Below are positions 1 through 9,799 of a DNA stretch of 53,962 nucleotides, in pieces. The DNA is from Vagococcus bubulae. Its GTDB lineage: Bacteria; Bacillota; Bacilli; Lactobacillales; Vagococcaceae. A program made the translations under genes and the position numbers. The stretch spans positions 1 through 53,962 of the forward strand of contig NZ_NGJT01000015.1 in NCBI RefSeq assembly GCF_003950315.1, read 5' to 3'. Numbering within the stretch: the first letter of the stretch is position 1; each line of letters begins with the position of its first letter. The notes beneath the pieces were generated by a model. It was not told the origin of the DNA, ran no database searches, and worked only from the letters and a program-made list of their open reading frames with translations.

Positions 1-1
1 A

Positions 2-1540
2 TATGAATTTACTAATCTGCCAAAATACAATCAAGGTAAGTTAATTCGTTACACCGTGACTGAAAATACAGTGGAAGACTATTCCACAACAGTGAATGGT
101 ACAGACTTAACAAACCGCTATACACCAGGTAAAACAAGTGTGACAGTCACAAAACGATGGAATGACAACCAAAATCAAGACGGAATACGTCCGAATGCTA
201 TTAGTGTTCAGCTTTATGCAGATGGCAAAGAAAGTGGCAAACCAGTGGAATTAAATGATGGGAATGAATGGACATATACTTGGCAAGATTTAGCTGAAAA
301 GGCAAATGGAACCACAATTAAATACACTGTTAAAGAAATCAATGAGGTATCAGGTTACGCAACAAATGTGCTAGATGATAACATTGGAAATATCATTATT
401 ACAAATACCCATGATCCAGAAATCACTGAAATTAAAGGTGAAAAACACTGGGATGATGCCAATAATCAAGATGGCAAACGCCCGACATCAATTGAAGTGA
501 ATTTACTAGCTGATGGGAAAATTATTGATACTAAAACAGTGACAGAAAAAGACAATTGGCAATATGAATTTACTAATCTGCCAAAATACAATCAAGGTAA
601 GTTAATTCGTTACACCGTGACTGAAAATGCAGTGGAAGATTATTCCACAACAGTGAGTGGTGCTGATTTGACCAATCACTACACACCAGGTAAAACAAGT
701 GTCACCGTGACAAAACGTTGGGATGATAATCAAAATCAAGACGGATTACGACCAGAGTCCATTCAAGTTCAGCTTTATGCAGATGGCAATGAAAGTGGTA
801 AACCAGTTGAATTAAATGACAGTAATAAGTGGCAGTATACTTGGCAAGAGTTAGATGAAAAAGCCAATGGAAAAACAATTCATTACACAGTAAAAGAGAT
901 TGAAAAAGTACCTGATTATTCAATGAGTGTGTCAGATAATGATAAGGGGAATATTATTATTACGAATACTCACACGCCTGAGATGACTCAAGTAAAAGGT
1001 GAAAAACACTGGGATGATGCCAATAATCAAGATGGTAAGCGTCCAACCTCGATTGAAGTGAATTTATTAGCGAATGGTAAAGTTATTGAGACTAAAGCAG
1101 TGACTGAAAAAGATAACTGGAAATATGATTTTACTAATCTACCAAAATATGAGTCAGGTAAAGAAATAAATTATACCGTGACAGAAAACATTGTCTCAGG
1201 TTACTCAACTAGTATTGATGGTACAGATATAACCAATCATTACACACCAGGAAAAACAAGCGTTACCGTGACAAAACGTTGGGAAGATAATCAAAATAAA
1301 AACAATACACGTCCAACGAGCATTAAAGTTCAACTCTATGCGGATGGTAAGAAAAGTGGTAAAGCTGTTGAATTGAATGAGGATAATCATTGGACATATA
1401 CGTGGGATAAATTAGCCGAAAAAGCGAATGGAAAATCAATTAACTATACAGTGGAAGAAATAACGGATGTACCAGGTTACACAACAAGTGTGAATGACAC
1501 GAATATTGGTAACATCATTATCACAAATACTTTAAATGAT
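2..1540 (+). repeat. Tandem 561-bp supra-repeat encoding Cna_B domain pairs
   Basis: The motif ATATGAATTTACTAAT at base 1 recurs at 562 and, diverged, at 1123. The spacing is exactly 561 nt (187 residues), one pair of the two Cna_B domain types. Copies 1 and 2 are nearly identical at DNA level here and copy 3 has drifted. This pattern suits repeat expansion or contraction by recombination. Confidence 0.9.
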
Positions 1541-1741
1541 GAGTCGCGAGATAACGTTCCAAATACAGGTGGAAATAACAACAGTAGTAACGGACAATCA
1601 AATAACAACTCAAACTCACAAAATAAATTACCAAGTACGGGTGAAAAGAGTGACGTTATGCTATTTATCAGTGGACTAGTTGTTCTTATGGTTAGTGCGA
1701 TAGTTGTCTGGTATGTAAAACAACATAGTGTAACAGAATAA
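2..1741 (+). CDS. Cna_B-repeat LPXTG cell-wall-anchored surface protein (5' end outside window)
   Basis: The reading frame is already open at base 2, so this is the 3' part of a larger gene and the first ATG at 56 is internal. The protein is a chain of two alternating Cna protein B-type domains. One begins TSVTVTKRW, the other IKGEKHWDDANNQDGKRP, and each ends in an ITNxH/LTNxYTP strand. Such beta-sandwich stalks hold an adhesin away from the wall and often carry intramolecular isopeptide bonds. The C-terminus has an Asn/Ser/Gln-rich linker, a sortase motif LPSTGE (from base 1628), a hydrophobic segment and a short tail lacking strong positive charge. The N-terminal ligand-binding region is not in the window, so the ligand is unknown. 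Confidence 0.93.
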   Translation, partial: YEFTNLPKYNQGKLIRYTVTENTVEDYSTTVNGTDLTNRYTPGKTSVTVTKRWNDNQNQDGIRPNAISVQLYADGKESGKPVELNDGNEWTYTWQDLAEKANGTTIKYTVKEINEVSGYATNVLDDNIGNIIITNTHDPEITEIKGEKHWDDANNQDGKRPTSIEVNLLADGKIIDTKTVTEKDNWQYEFTNLPKYNQGKLIRYTVTENAVEDYSTTVSGADLTNHYTPGKTSVTVTKRWDDNQNQDGLRPESIQVQLYADGNESGKPVELNDSNKWQYTWQELDEKANGKTIHYTVKEIEKVPDYSMSVSDNDKGNIIITNTHTPEMTQVKGEKHWDDANNQDGKRPTSIEVNLLANGKVIETKAVTEKDNWKYDFTNLPKYESGKEINYTVTENIVSGYSTSIDGTDITNHYTPGKTSVTVTKRWEDNQNKNNTRPTSIKVQLYADGKKSGKAVELNEDNHWTYTWDKLAEKANGKSINYTVEEITDVPGYTTSVNDTNIGNIIITNTLNDESRDNVPNTGGNNNSSNGQSNNNSNSQNKLPSTGEKSDVMLFISGLVVLMVSAIVVWYVKQHSVTE

Positions 1742-1749
1742 TATGACAT

Positions 1750-1878
1750 GAGACTGATCCAAAAGTCTTAAAATAAAAAAATCCCATGAAATCAGTTTAT
1801 TAAAACACTGACTTCATGGGATTTCTGTTTTGTTAGTTTAGTGATTTTCATTTAAAAAGTTACTTTTAGGTCAGTCTC
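1750..1878 (-). repeat. 129-bp intergenic inverted-repeat element, copy A
   Basis: The outer arms GAGACTGATCCAAAAGT (1750-1766) and ACTTTTAGGTCAGTCTC (1862-1878) are near-perfect inverted repeats. Nested arms lie at 1780-1796 and 1807-1823 around CCCATGAA. The reverse complement of the whole unit aligns end to end with 31213-31341, which is also 129 bp. It lies between convergent genes and is flanked by T-runs, so it may end transcription both ways. Confidence 0.85.
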
Positions 1879-1882
1879 TTTT

Positions 1883-2317
1883 TTATCTAAGTTCTTTTTC
1901 TAACAGCACACAAATAATGCCATCTTCAATGAATTCATCCGAGACAACTTGATAGCCTAATTTTTGATAAAAACCGATTGCTTGCTTTTCTCCATGAACT
2001 CGAGAAAGCGTACAGTGTTGTTTTTTACCGATTTGTTCTAATTCTAAAATTAATCGTCTACCTAAACCTTGTTTGCGCATCGTTTTATGGACGCATAACC
2101 TATCGGGACGTAAAGTGGTTTCGTCATCTTGTTGATACCTAACTGTTGCAACAGGGTTTTTATCATGATAAATGACTAGATAAAAGGTGCTATCGATATC
2201 TAGTTCATCAAATTCAGCTTTTAAGGATATTCCTTGTTCTTGGACAAAGACAAGTGTTCTTAAATAAAATGCAGCAGCTTTGTTCCAAGGGGCGTTATTA
2301 AAGACAATTTGAATCAT
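1883..2317 (-). CDS. GNAT family N-acetyltransferase, ElaA/YjcF-like
   Basis: A 144-residue single-domain protein of the GNAT fold, which moves an acetyl group from acetyl-CoA to an amine. The N-terminal FVQEQGI followed by EFDELD is typical of the ElaA/YjcF branch. The acetyl-CoA pyrophosphate loop is visible as RKQGLGRR near residues 82-89, preceded by the strand DRLCVHK, and the C-terminal GFYQKLGYQ motif is present. The substrate cannot be told. It stands alone, convergent with the surface protein gene across repeat copy A. Confidence 0.85.
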   Translation of the reverse strand: MIQIVFNNAPWNKAAAFYLRTLVFVQEQGISLKAEFDELDIDSTFYLVIYHDKNPVATVRYQQDDETTLRPDRLCVHKTMRKQGLGRRLILELEQIGKKQHCTLSRVHGEKQAIGFYQKLGYQVVSDEFIEDGIICVLLEKELR

Positions 2318-2385
2318 ATGATTCTCTCCTTTTCAAATAGATAGTTTCAGTGTATCATACTACTATCTTAATGTTGGAGGTAAGT

Positions 2386-3306
2386 ATGAAAAAGGTATTA
2401 ACTTATGGACTAGTGATTCTAGTTATTTTTATTATCATAGGGTTAGGTGCAGGGGTTAATTATTTATTTAACTATGCAATTGTGGCAGGAAAAAAAGATT
2501 TCATTAATGATGTGAAACAAGAAAAAATTGACAAAGATTGGCAATTTTCAGCGAATCGTTTAAGCGAATTATCAATTAAAAGTGATGATGGATTAAAATT
2601 AGTCGCTAAAAAAGTTACACATGATACACCGAGTAAAAAGGTCGCGATTGTTGCACATGGATACATGGGTAAAAGTGATTTCATGGGACAGTACGCTCAA
2701 CTTTTTTATGATGAAGGTTTTGATGTATTGGTACCAGATAACCGTGCGCATGGAAAGAGCGAAGGAAAATATGTTGGGTTTGGCTGGTTGGATCGAAACG
2801 ATTATGTGAAGTGGATTAACACAGTGATAAAAGAATATGGAGAAAAGGTTGACATTGTTCTGTATGGATTAAGCATGGGGGCAGCAACTGTCATGATGAC
2901 AAGTGGTGAGGAGTTACCAAATCAAGTGAAGGTTATTATTGAAGATTGTGGGTATGATTCAGTAGACAATGAACTAGCTTTTCAGTTAAATGATATGTTT
3001 CATCTACCAGCATTTCCAATGATTCCACTAGCTTCTGGATACACGAAACTTCTTGCGGGGTATTCATTTAGTGAAGCAAGTGCAGTCAAACAATTAGAAA
3101 AAAATACCCTGCCAATGTTATTTATTCATGGGGATAAAGATGATTTTGTTCCTGAAAAAATGGTTTATGAAGTGTATAATGCTACAAAAGGACCAAAAGA
3201 GTTGGTTATTTTTGAAGGAGCAAAACATGCAGATTCCCTAAAAAAATACCCTGAAGAATACAAAAAAACCATTGAAACTTTTTTGGCAAAGTATTTTCCA
3301 AAATAG
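2386..3306 (+). CDS. Membrane-anchored alpha/beta hydrolase
   Basis: A 306-residue protein with one N-terminal membrane segment (about residues 5-26) and an extracytoplasmic alpha/beta-hydrolase domain. The catalytic triad is visible: Ser163 in the elbow GLSMGA, Asp252 in HGDKDDFVP, and His281 in GAKHAD. The oxyanion-side HG motif is at 91-92. The family (YqkD-like serine hydrolases) is broad and the substrate is unknown. The ATG at 2386 was chosen because TTGGAGGT sits 5-12 bases before it; an in-frame ATG at 2350 lacks such a site. Confidence 0.85.
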   Translation: MKKVLTYGLVILVIFIIIGLGAGVNYLFNYAIVAGKKDFINDVKQEKIDKDWQFSANRLSELSIKSDDGLKLVAKKVTHDTPSKKVAIVAHGYMGKSDFMGQYAQLFYDEGFDVLVPDNRAHGKSEGKYVGFGWLDRNDYVKWINTVIKEYGEKVDIVLYGLSMGAATVMMTSGEELPNQVKVIIEDCGYDSVDNELAFQLNDMFHLPAFPMIPLASGYTKLLAGYSFSEASAVKQLEKNTLPMLFIHGDKDDFVPEKMVYEVYNATKGPKELVIFEGAKHADSLKKYPEEYKKTIETFLAKYFPK

Positions 3307-3316
3307 TCAAGAAGCA

Positions 3317-3345
3317 TTGACAGCTAGAGGTTTTTTCATTATAAT
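3317..3345 (+). promoter_or_regulatory. Sigma-A promoter of alaS
   Basis: A perfect -35 TTGACA (3317-3322) and a perfect -10 TATAAT (3340-3345) are separated by 17 bp, just upstream of the T-box leader. Confidence 0.85.
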
Positions 3346-3375
3346 TTATATGCAACTTAAGGACATATTTTTAAA

Positions 3376-3566
3376 TGATGAATGAATCAGAGAGCGCTTG
3401 TTTGGTGAGAGAGTGCAGTTAATTTAAAAATGCTCCCTTATGACTTTGATAGTAATCTATCACGTGTTTTCGCGTTAAGAAAGTAAAAGAGGTAATGACT
3501 GTCAAAGCATCATTGCAATCAAGGTGGTACCGCGGTAAACGTCCTTGACTGCAGGGTGCTTTTTTA
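3376..3566 (+). promoter_or_regulatory. T-box leader, alanine-type, controlling alaS
   Basis: The conserved T-box sequence AAGGTGGTACCGCG lies at 3521-3534. A terminator stem pairs GCAATCAAGG (3515-3524) with CCTTGACTGC (3543-3552), followed by a T-run at 3560-3566. A GCT triplet at 3432-3434 is a plausible alanine specifier codon. In this family uncharged tRNA pairs with the specifier and the T-box bulge, favouring the antiterminator, so alaS is read when alanyl-tRNA is short. Confidence 0.88.
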
Positions 3567-3587
3567 TTATTTTTAGGAGGAATATGG

Positions 3588-6233
3588 ATGAAACAATTAT
3601 CAAGTAGCCAAGTTAGACAATTATTTTTAGATTTTTTTGAAACAAAAGGGCATAAAATTGAACCAAGTGCCTCTCTTGTCCCAATTGATGATCCAACGTT
3701 ATTATGGATTAACTCAGGAGTAGCCACATTAAAAAAATATTTTGATGGGTCTGTTGTCCCTGAAAACCCAAGAATTACCAACGCTCAAAAAAGTATTCGT
3801 ACTAATGATATTGAAAACGTTGGGAAAACAGCACGTCACCATACGATGTTTGAAATGTTAGGAAATTTCTCAGTAGGGGATTACTTTAAAAACGAAGCGA
3901 TCCATTGGGCTTGGGAATTATTAACAAGTGAAAAATGGTTTGGTTTAGATAAAGACAGATTATACGTGACAGTTCATCCAGATGATGATGACGCCTTTCG
4001 TATTTGGCATGAAGAAGTTGGTTTACCAAAAGAATCGATTGTTAAATTAGAAGAAAACTTCTGGGATATTGGGGCTGGTCCATGTGGTCCAAACTCTGAA
4101 ATATTCTTTGATAGAGGACAAGAATACAATGATGTGGCAGAAGATGATCCAGAAAATTACCCAGGTGGCGAAAATGAACGCTATTTAGAAATTTGGAACT
4201 TAGTATTCTCAGAATTTAATCATACTGAAAACAATGAGTATTTACCGTTACCACATAAAAACATTGATACGGGTATGGGATTAGAACGTATGGTATCTAT
4301 TTTCCAAGATGCTAAAACAAACTTTGAAACAGATTTATTTATTCCAATCATTGAAGCAACTCAAAAAATGTCTGATGGAAAAGAATATGGTAAAGATAGT
4401 GCAACAGATACGTCTTTCAAAGTCATTGCTGACCATATTCGTGCGGTATCATTTGCGATTGGTGATGGGGCATTGCCATCAAATGAAGGTCGCGGTTACG
4501 TGTTACGTCGTTTAATTCGTCGTGCGGTGATGCATGGTAAAAAACTTGGAATTGATAAAGCCTTTTTAGTGGATTTAGTGCCTGTTGTTGGACAAATTAT
4601 GGAAAGTTATTACCCAGAAATTGTTGAAAAACAAGACTTTATTCAAAAAGTGATTAAAACAGAGGAAGAGAGATTCCACGAAACAATTAATGATGGACTA
4701 TCAATTATTAGTGAGTTAATTAAAGATTTGAAAGCATCTAACCAAACAGTCTTATCTGGTAAAGATATCTTTAAATTATATGATACGTATGGATTCCCAG
4801 TTGAGTTGACTGAAGAGATGGCTCAAGATGAAGGACTAAGTGTGGATCACGAAGGATTTGAAGTGGAAATGACCGCTCAAAGAGATCGTGCTCGTGCGGC
4901 TCGTTCAAAAGAAGAATCAATGTCTGTTCAATCATCTTTATTAACAGATATTAAAGTAGTGAGTGAATTTGTCGGATATACTGAAGACACAGTTGATGCT
5001 AAATTAATGGTGATTATCCAAGATGATGAGATTAAAGATGCGACAACTGAAGGCAATGCACAATTAATTTTTGGTCAAACACCATTCTACGCTGAAATGG
5101 GTGGACAAGTTGCTGACAAAGGGTCAATTTACAATGAATCAGGTGATTTGGTTGCCAATGTAGTAAATGTTAAAAAAGCACCAAATGGTCAATCACTACA
5201 CCAAGTGGAAGTGTTTGGTGAATTAAAAACAGACGACACATACCAATTAGTGATTGATAAAGAATTACGACAACGCATCACAAAAAATCATACAGCGACT
5301 CACTTATTACACCGTGCGTTAAAAGATGTATTAGGAGAGCATGCTAATCAGGCAGGGTCACTTGTAGCACCAGGTTATTTACGATTTGACTTTACTCATT
5401 TTGAGCAAGTGACACCTGAAGAGTTAAAACAAATGGAAGAAATCGTAAATGAAAAAATTTGGGCTCACTTACCAGTTGTCACAGTTGAAACAGATATTGA
5501 TTCAGCAAAAGAAATGGGTGCAATGGCACTGTTTGGTGAAAAATATGGTAAAAATGTTCGTGTGGTAAATGTTGATGGTTACTCTATTGAATTATGTGGT
5601 GGGGTACACGTAAGTAATACTTCTGATATTGGTGTTTTCAAAATCGTTTCTGAATCAGGAATTGGTGCAGGTGTCAGACGTATTGAAGCTGTGACAAGTA
5701 AAGAAGCTTATGAAGCCTTTAGAGAAGAAGAAGGGTTACTTCGTGAAGTCTCTAAATTTGTTAAAGCACCTCAACTGAAAGATACAGTTCAACGAGTGGA
5801 ACAATTACAAGAACAATTAAAACAAGCTCAAAAAGAAGTGGAACAATTAAGTGCAAAATTAGCTAACGCTGAAGCAGAAGATGTGTTTAAAAACATTAAA
5901 GAAGTAGATGGTGTAACATATATCGCCTCTAAAGTAGCAGTAAAAGACATGAATCAATTACGTCAATTGGCAGATCAATGGAAACAAAAATCATTGTCTG
6001 ATATTTTAGTTTTAGGTTTAGTACAAGGTGAGAAAGTTAACTTACTTGTCAGTATGACAAAAGAAATGAATGACAAAGGATTGAAATCAGGAGATTTAAT
6101 CAAAGCGATTGCCCCACTTGTTGGTGGTGGCGGTGGTGGTCGTCCTGACATGGCTCAAGCTGGTGGTAAAAATCCAGAAGGGTTACAATCAGCGCTTGAT
6201 GCAGTAGCATCTTGGATTAGTGAACATAAATAA
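3588..6233 (+). CDS. alaS: Alanyl-tRNA synthetase
   Basis: An 881-residue cytoplasmic enzyme of normal length that charges tRNA-Ala. The class II catalytic core comes first, with [17 protein letters not shown] near residues 28-44 and a [12 protein letters not shown] segment. The editing domain carries zinc ligands HTATH (His568, His572) and CGGVH (Cys670, His674). A coiled coil follows, then the C-terminal C-Ala domain with a Gly6 run. The start has AGGAGG seven bases upstream. It is preceded by an alanine T-box and followed by a terminator shared with convergent asd. Confidence 0.98.
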   Translation: MKQLSSSQVRQLFLDFFETKGHKIEPSASLVPIDDPTLLWINSGVATLKKYFDGSVVPENPRITNAQKSIRTNDIENVGKTARHHTMFEMLGNFSVGDYFKNEAIHWAWELLTSEKWFGLDKDRLYVTVHPDDDDAFRIWHEEVGLPKESIVKLEENFWDIGAGPCGPNSEIFFDRGQEYNDVAEDDPENYPGGENERYLEIWNLVFSEFNHTENNEYLPLPHKNIDTGMGLERMVSIFQDAKTNFETDLFIPIIEATQKMSDGKEYGKDSATDTSFKVIADHIRAVSFAIGDGALPSNEGRGYVLRRLIRRAVMHGKKLGIDKAFLVDLVPVVGQIMESYYPEIVEKQDFIQKVIKTEEERFHETINDGLSIISELIKDLKASNQTVLSGKDIFKLYDTYGFPVELTEEMAQDEGLSVDHEGFEVEMTAQRDRARAARSKEESMSVQSSLLTDIKVVSEFVGYTEDTVDAKLMVIIQDDEIKDATTEGNAQLIFGQTPFYAEMGGQVADKGSIYNESGDLVANVVNVKKAPNGQSLHQVEVFGELKTDDTYQLVIDKELRQRITKNHTATHLLHRALKDVLGEHANQAGSLVAPGYLRFDFTHFEQVTPEELKQMEEIVNEKIWAHLPVVTVETDIDSAKEMGAMALFGEKYGKNVRVVNVDGYSIELCGGVHVSNTSDIGVFKIVSESGIGAGVRRIEAVTSKEAYEAFREEEGLLREVSKFVKAPQLKDTVQRVEQLQEQLKQAQKEVEQLSAKLANAEAEDVFKNIKEVDGVTYIASKVAVKDMNQLRQLADQWKQKSLSDILVLGLVQGEKVNLLVSMTKEMNDKGLKSGDLIKAIAPLVGGGGGGRPDMAQAGGKNPEGLQSALDAVASWISEHK

Positions 6234-6243
6234 ATGAAAAAAG

Positions 6244-6283
6244 AAAAAGCTTAGAAATCAATTATTGGTTTCTAAGCTTTTTT
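6244..6283. terminator. Bidirectional terminator between alaS and asd
   Basis: AAAAAGCTTAGAAA (6244-6257) pairs with TTTCTAAGCTTTTT (6269-6282). A-runs on the left and T-runs on the right suit both convergent genes. Confidence 0.85.
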
Positions 6284-6284
6284 G

Positions 6285-7295
6285 CTATTTGTTTTGAATA
6301 TAATATTCTAAAATTTGAACAGCGTTTGTTGCTGCGCCTTTTCTCACTTGGTCGCCACAACACCATAATGTTAAAACAGATTGATTTCCAATCTTGCTTT
6401 TACGAATTCGTCCAACATAGACTAAATCTTGATTTGATGTATCTAGAGGCATTGGGTAGCCTTGATGGTCTAAATCATCGATTAACTTGACGCCATCTGT
6501 TTCACTGACGATTTGTCGTGCTTCTTCAACAGATAAGTCTTTGTCTAAGAAGAGTGTAATAGCTTCAGAATGAGAACGAATAACAGGCACACGAACACAA
6601 GTACACGTTACATCAAGGTCGGGATGATGCAAGATTTTACGTCCTTCATTTTGTAATTTCATTTCCTCACTTGAATGGCCTTCTTCGTTAAAGCCACCAA
6701 TTTGAGGGATTAAATTATACGCGATTTGATAAGGGAAAATGTGAGGTGTGACACTTTTTCCTTCTGCAATATCAACGACTTGCGTTTCTAATTCTTCAAT
6801 CCCTTGTTTACCTGCACCAGATACTGCTTGATAAGTGGATACAATCATTGAATGAATGGTTGCTTCTTTATGTAATTTTGCAATCGCGACAAGTGCAATA
6901 ATGGTTGAACAATTAGGGTTGGCAATAATTCCTTGATGATTAAAAATATCATCAGGATTTACTTCTGGCACAACCAATGGGACATTTTCATCTAAGCGAT
7001 AAATACTTGAATTATCAATCACTAAACATCCTTGTTTTTTAGCTTCTGGCAAATAAATGCGTGCAATGTCATCATCTAAGGCACATAGCACCACATCAAT
7101 GCCTTCAAAACAATCTGTTGTAAGGGTTTCAATGACTAATTCTTTGTCACCAAACATCATGGTTTGACCAGCACTTCTTTTAGAAGCAAATAATTTCAAG
7201 TCTTTAATCGGGATGTTGCGTTCTAATAAAGAATTTAACATCTCTTTTCCAACTTCACCTGTAGCGCCCAAAATAGCGACTGTTAATTGACTCAT
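6285..7295 (-). CDS. asd: Aspartate-semialdehyde dehydrogenase
   Basis: A 336-residue enzyme that reduces aspartyl phosphate to aspartate semialdehyde with NADPH, the second step to threonine, methionine and lysine. The N-terminal Rossmann motif GATGEVG is at 10-16. The catalytic Cys129 sits in NPNCST and His242 in RSHSEA. It is the last gene of hom-aspartokinase-asd. Its ATG overlaps the aspartokinase stop by four bases (ATGA), so translation is probably coupled. GGAG lies upstream of the start inside the preceding gene. Confidence 0.97.
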   Translation of the reverse strand: MSQLTVAILGATGEVGKEMLNSLLERNIPIKDLKLFASKRSAGQTMMFGDKELVIETLTTDCFEGIDVVLCALDDDIARIYLPEAKKQGCLVIDNSSIYRLDENVPLVVPEVNPDDIFNHQGIIANPNCSTIIALVAIAKLHKEATIHSMIVSTYQAVSGAGKQGIEELETQVVDIAEGKSVTPHIFPYQIAYNLIPQIGGFNEEGHSSEEMKLQNEGRKILHHPDLDVTCTCVRVPVIRSHSEAITLFLDKDLSVEEARQIVSETDGVKLIDDLDHQGYPMPLDTSNQDLVYVGRIRKSKIGNQSVLTLWCCGDQVRKGAATNAVQILEYYIQNK

Positions 7296-8614
7296 AAACT
7301 ATCGTCTCCTTCGAATTCATAGTAAATTGTTTGAATGGTTGTATTGTAATCTTCATTTTTAACCCCAATAATAATGGTTAACTCATCACTTGTTTGTGAG
7401 ATGAGTGAGATATTAATGTGTTGTTTTCCAAGAGCACTAAACAAACGACCGCTCATCCCTGTTTTGTTTTTCATAAAACGAGAGACAATGGCGATTAAGG
7501 CGATATCATGAATCACCGTTACTTTATCTGCTTGTGTGATGGCTTTTAAATCAGAAATGACTTCATAGTAAAAGGGTTTTAATTTATCAGAGTCAACAAC
7601 TAGTGAGAAAGAATCCACACCTGTTGGGATATGCTCTACGATAATGCGGTATTTTTCCATACATTCTAGTGCTTTTCTGATAGTCCCAAAGTCATTGGAC
7701 ATATGTGATTTTACCACTGTAATAATGGAAAAATCTTTTTTACCCGTAATTCCGGTAATCGCTTGACGTTTCTCCTGTTCATCTTCAGCTGTAATGACTG
7801 TTCCGCAATTGGTAGGGTCATTGGTATTTAAAATATGGATTGGAATACATTTTTCTCTGACAGGGTTGACCGCTTCTTCGTGGATGACATTTGCCCCCAT
7901 ATAGGCTAATTCACGTAATTCTTCATAGGTAATGGTTTCAATTTGTTTTGGATCTCTAACGATGCGTGGGTCAGCTTTTAAGATACCAGATACATCTGTC
8001 CAGTTTTCATAACAGACTGCATCCATCACACTAGCTAGAAAACTACCTGTAATATCACTACCACCACGTGACATCAAGTGAATGGATTTATCAGGATAAG
8101 CGCCATAAAATCCAGGAACGACGATTTTGTCTGATTGTTTAACATGATGTTGAATTGCTTTACAAGAGCGTTTTTCATCAATTTGCCCATTTGGTTTAAA
8201 GATAATAATGTCTTTAGCGTCAACAAATTTAAAGCCTAAGTAATTACTCAATAATTTGGCTGTTAAATATTCCCCGCGGCTGACTAAGTAATCAATGTCG
8301 ATGGAATCTTGTATTTTATCGTATAAACTATCTAAATCTTTAGAGATATCAGATGTTAAGTTTAATTCATTTTCGATGCGTGTTAATTTGTCACGAATCA
8401 TTTGAAATAAATCATCAAATGGCATGCCATAGCGTTTATGTTCATAACATAAGTACAATAAGTCAGTCATTTTATGATCATCTGATTGTTCTTTTCCACT
8501 AGCACTTGTGACCACAACTGTTCTTGTTGGGTCACTATCAATAATGTGCTTAACTTTTCTAAATTGTGTTGCATTTGCGACACTGCTCCCACCAAATTTT
8601 GTTACTTTAATCAT
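7292..8614 (-). CDS. thrD: Aspartate kinase, YclM/ThrD type
   Basis: A 440-residue monofunctional aspartokinase that phosphorylates aspartate at the head of the pathway. The kinase motif KFGGSS is at residues 6-11, and SRGGSD, marking the aspartate-binding part, is near 183-188. The C-terminal 140 residues form tandem ACT domains, the usual allosteric site. Sequence and length resemble Bacillus YclM (threonine-related) more than the shorter, internally initiated LysC type. AGGAGG sits before the ATG, and the gene overlaps hom by eight bases. The inhibitor cannot be read from sequence. Confidence 0.93.
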   Translation of the reverse strand: MIKVTKFGGSSVANATQFRKVKHIIDSDPTRTVVVTSASGKEQSDDHKMTDLLYLCYEHKRYGMPFDDLFQMIRDKLTRIENELNLTSDISKDLDSLYDKIQDSIDIDYLVSRGEYLTAKLLSNYLGFKFVDAKDIIIFKPNGQIDEKRSCKAIQHHVKQSDKIVVPGFYGAYPDKSIHLMSRGGSDITGSFLASVMDAVCYENWTDVSGILKADPRIVRDPKQIETITYEELRELAYMGANVIHEEAVNPVREKCIPIHILNTNDPTNCGTVITAEDEQEKRQAITGITGKKDFSIITVVKSHMSNDFGTIRKALECMEKYRIIVEHIPTGVDSFSLVVDSDKLKPFYYEVISDLKAITQADKVTVIHDIALIAIVSRFMKNKTGMSGRLFSALGKQHINISLISQTSDELTIIIGVKNEDYNTTIQTIYYEFEGDDSL

Positions 8615-9746
8615 GCCAATCCTCCTGAGTAATCACTCTCACAATAAGAGCGTCTTTTAATTGTGTTTGCTTTTTGATGTCAGATAAAGTGATTGGATGA
8701 GTGATAAGGTAGTCGCCATCTGTTTCTTTAATTAAACTGGCATCAACTGATTCGTTTGTTCGAATAATGAATGTATAATGATTTTGTTTGGTATCAATTA
8801 TAGCATTATTTTCATCATTGTCAGTATCTATATAAGAAATATTTTTTGAAATATCTAATATGTCTTGAACCACTGCATTGGCTGTTGGTAATTTTCCAGC
8901 ACCTTGACCGTAAAATTTGAGTGTTCCGATTGTTTGGCCTTCAAGACTGGCAATATTATTGTTACTTGGAATGGTTGCTTCAACAAATGTTTCAGGTACA
9001 GCGTGTAACGAGATAACCCCTTCATCATGCGTGATTTCACCAATGTATTTGACAATTTGACCTTTTTGTTTGAAGTAATGAATATCGCCTTTTGTGATTT
9101 GCTTCATTGAGTGAACAAAGAAATCATCTGGATCAAGTTTTTTATTAAATGCTTTTCTAGCTGAAATGATTAATTTGTTTAACACATCAAAGCCATCAAT
9201 ATCTGCACTTGGGTCAGCTTCAGCGTAACCTAAGTCTTGGGCCTCTTTTAACACATCACCAAAATCTTCGTCTTCTTTTAGCATCGTATCTAAGATAAAG
9301 TTTGATGTACCATTTAAAATACCATAACATTTTGAGATGTTATCAATTCTTGAAGCGAGTTCAACATTTTTAATCCATGGAATTCCTCCACCAACACTTG
9401 CTTCAAAGCTTAAGGACACACCATTTTCTTTTGCTAAATTAGTTAGTTCATCATAATGTCTAGCAATGACTGCTTTATTTGCAGTGACCACATGTTTTTT
9501 ACTCTTTAACATACGAGAAATTAAATCAAAGGGGACATCGATACCGCCTAAGACTTCAACGACTAATTCGATTTCTTTATCGTTTATAATGTCTTCGATA
9601 TTAGAACAGAAGTTTGGAATAGTCATCGTGTCACTAGGACGACACCATACTTTTTCCACGCTAAATTTTTTTGCTAAATTTTTTTGCTGTAAAATTTCAT
9701 AAACACCTGAACCAACTGTTCCAAAACCAAGGATTGCAATTTTCAT
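8607..9746 (-). CDS. hom: Homoserine dehydrogenase, short form without a full ACT domain
   Basis: A 379-residue NAD(P)-dependent enzyme that reduces aspartate semialdehyde to homoserine. The Rossmann motif GFGTVG is near the N-terminus. TANKAV and the family signature GYAEADPSADIDG are present. Many Firmicutes Hom proteins are about 430 residues and end in an ACT domain. Here the last ~70 residues are short and lack a recognisable ACT fold. The start at 9746 was chosen because AGGAGG precedes it; a longer frame from 9770 has no such site. First gene of the leftward operon. Confidence 0.95.
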   Translation of the reverse strand: MKIAILGFGTVGSGVYEILQQKNLAKKFSVEKVWCRPSDTMTIPNFCSNIEDIINDKEIELVVEVLGGIDVPFDLISRMLKSKKHVVTANKAVIARHYDELTNLAKENGVSLSFEASVGGGIPWIKNVELASRIDNISKCYGILNGTSNFILDTMLKEDEDFGDVLKEAQDLGYAEADPSADIDGFDVLNKLIISARKAFNKKLDPDDFFVHSMKQITKGDIHYFKQKGQIVKYIGEITHDEGVISLHAVPETFVEATIPSNNNIASLEGQTIGTLKFYGQGAGKLPTANAVVQDILDISKNISYIDTDNDENNAIIDTKQNHYTFIIRTNESVDASLIKETDGDYLITHPITLSDIKKQTQLKDALIVRVITQEDWHD

Positions 9747-9770
9747 AATAAGTCCTCCTGTAAAATACAC

Positions 9771-9799
9771 TTGTTTTTATATGGTGAACATTGTATCAT
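9771..9799 (+). promoter_or_regulatory. Promoter of thrC-thrB
   Basis: -35 TTGTTT (9771-9776) and -10 TATCAT (9794-9799) with 17-bp spacing, 31 bp before the thrC start. It faces the hom promoter and overlaps it. Confidence 0.6.

Noticed and set aside
56-58. ATG at 56 as the start of the surface protein
   Set aside because: The frame is open from base 2 and the sequence is the middle of a Cna_B repeat, so the true start is outside the window.
2-1540. Regular direct repeats considered as a CRISPR-like array
   Set aside because: The unit is 561 bp, fully coding and encodes Cna_B domains; there are no short repeats with unique spacers.
3419-3781. 120-residue minus-strand frame over the alaS leader
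   Set aside because: It is antisense to the T-box and the alaS start, with no ribosome site or recognisable protein pattern.
6120-6150. GGTGGTGGCGGTGG run near the end of alaS as a regulatory or repeat element
   Set aside because: It simply encodes the normal glycine-rich loop of the AlaRS C-terminal domain.
9466-9702. 78-residue plus-strand frame inside hom
   Set aside because: A shadow of the hom coding sequence on the opposite strand with no ribosome site.
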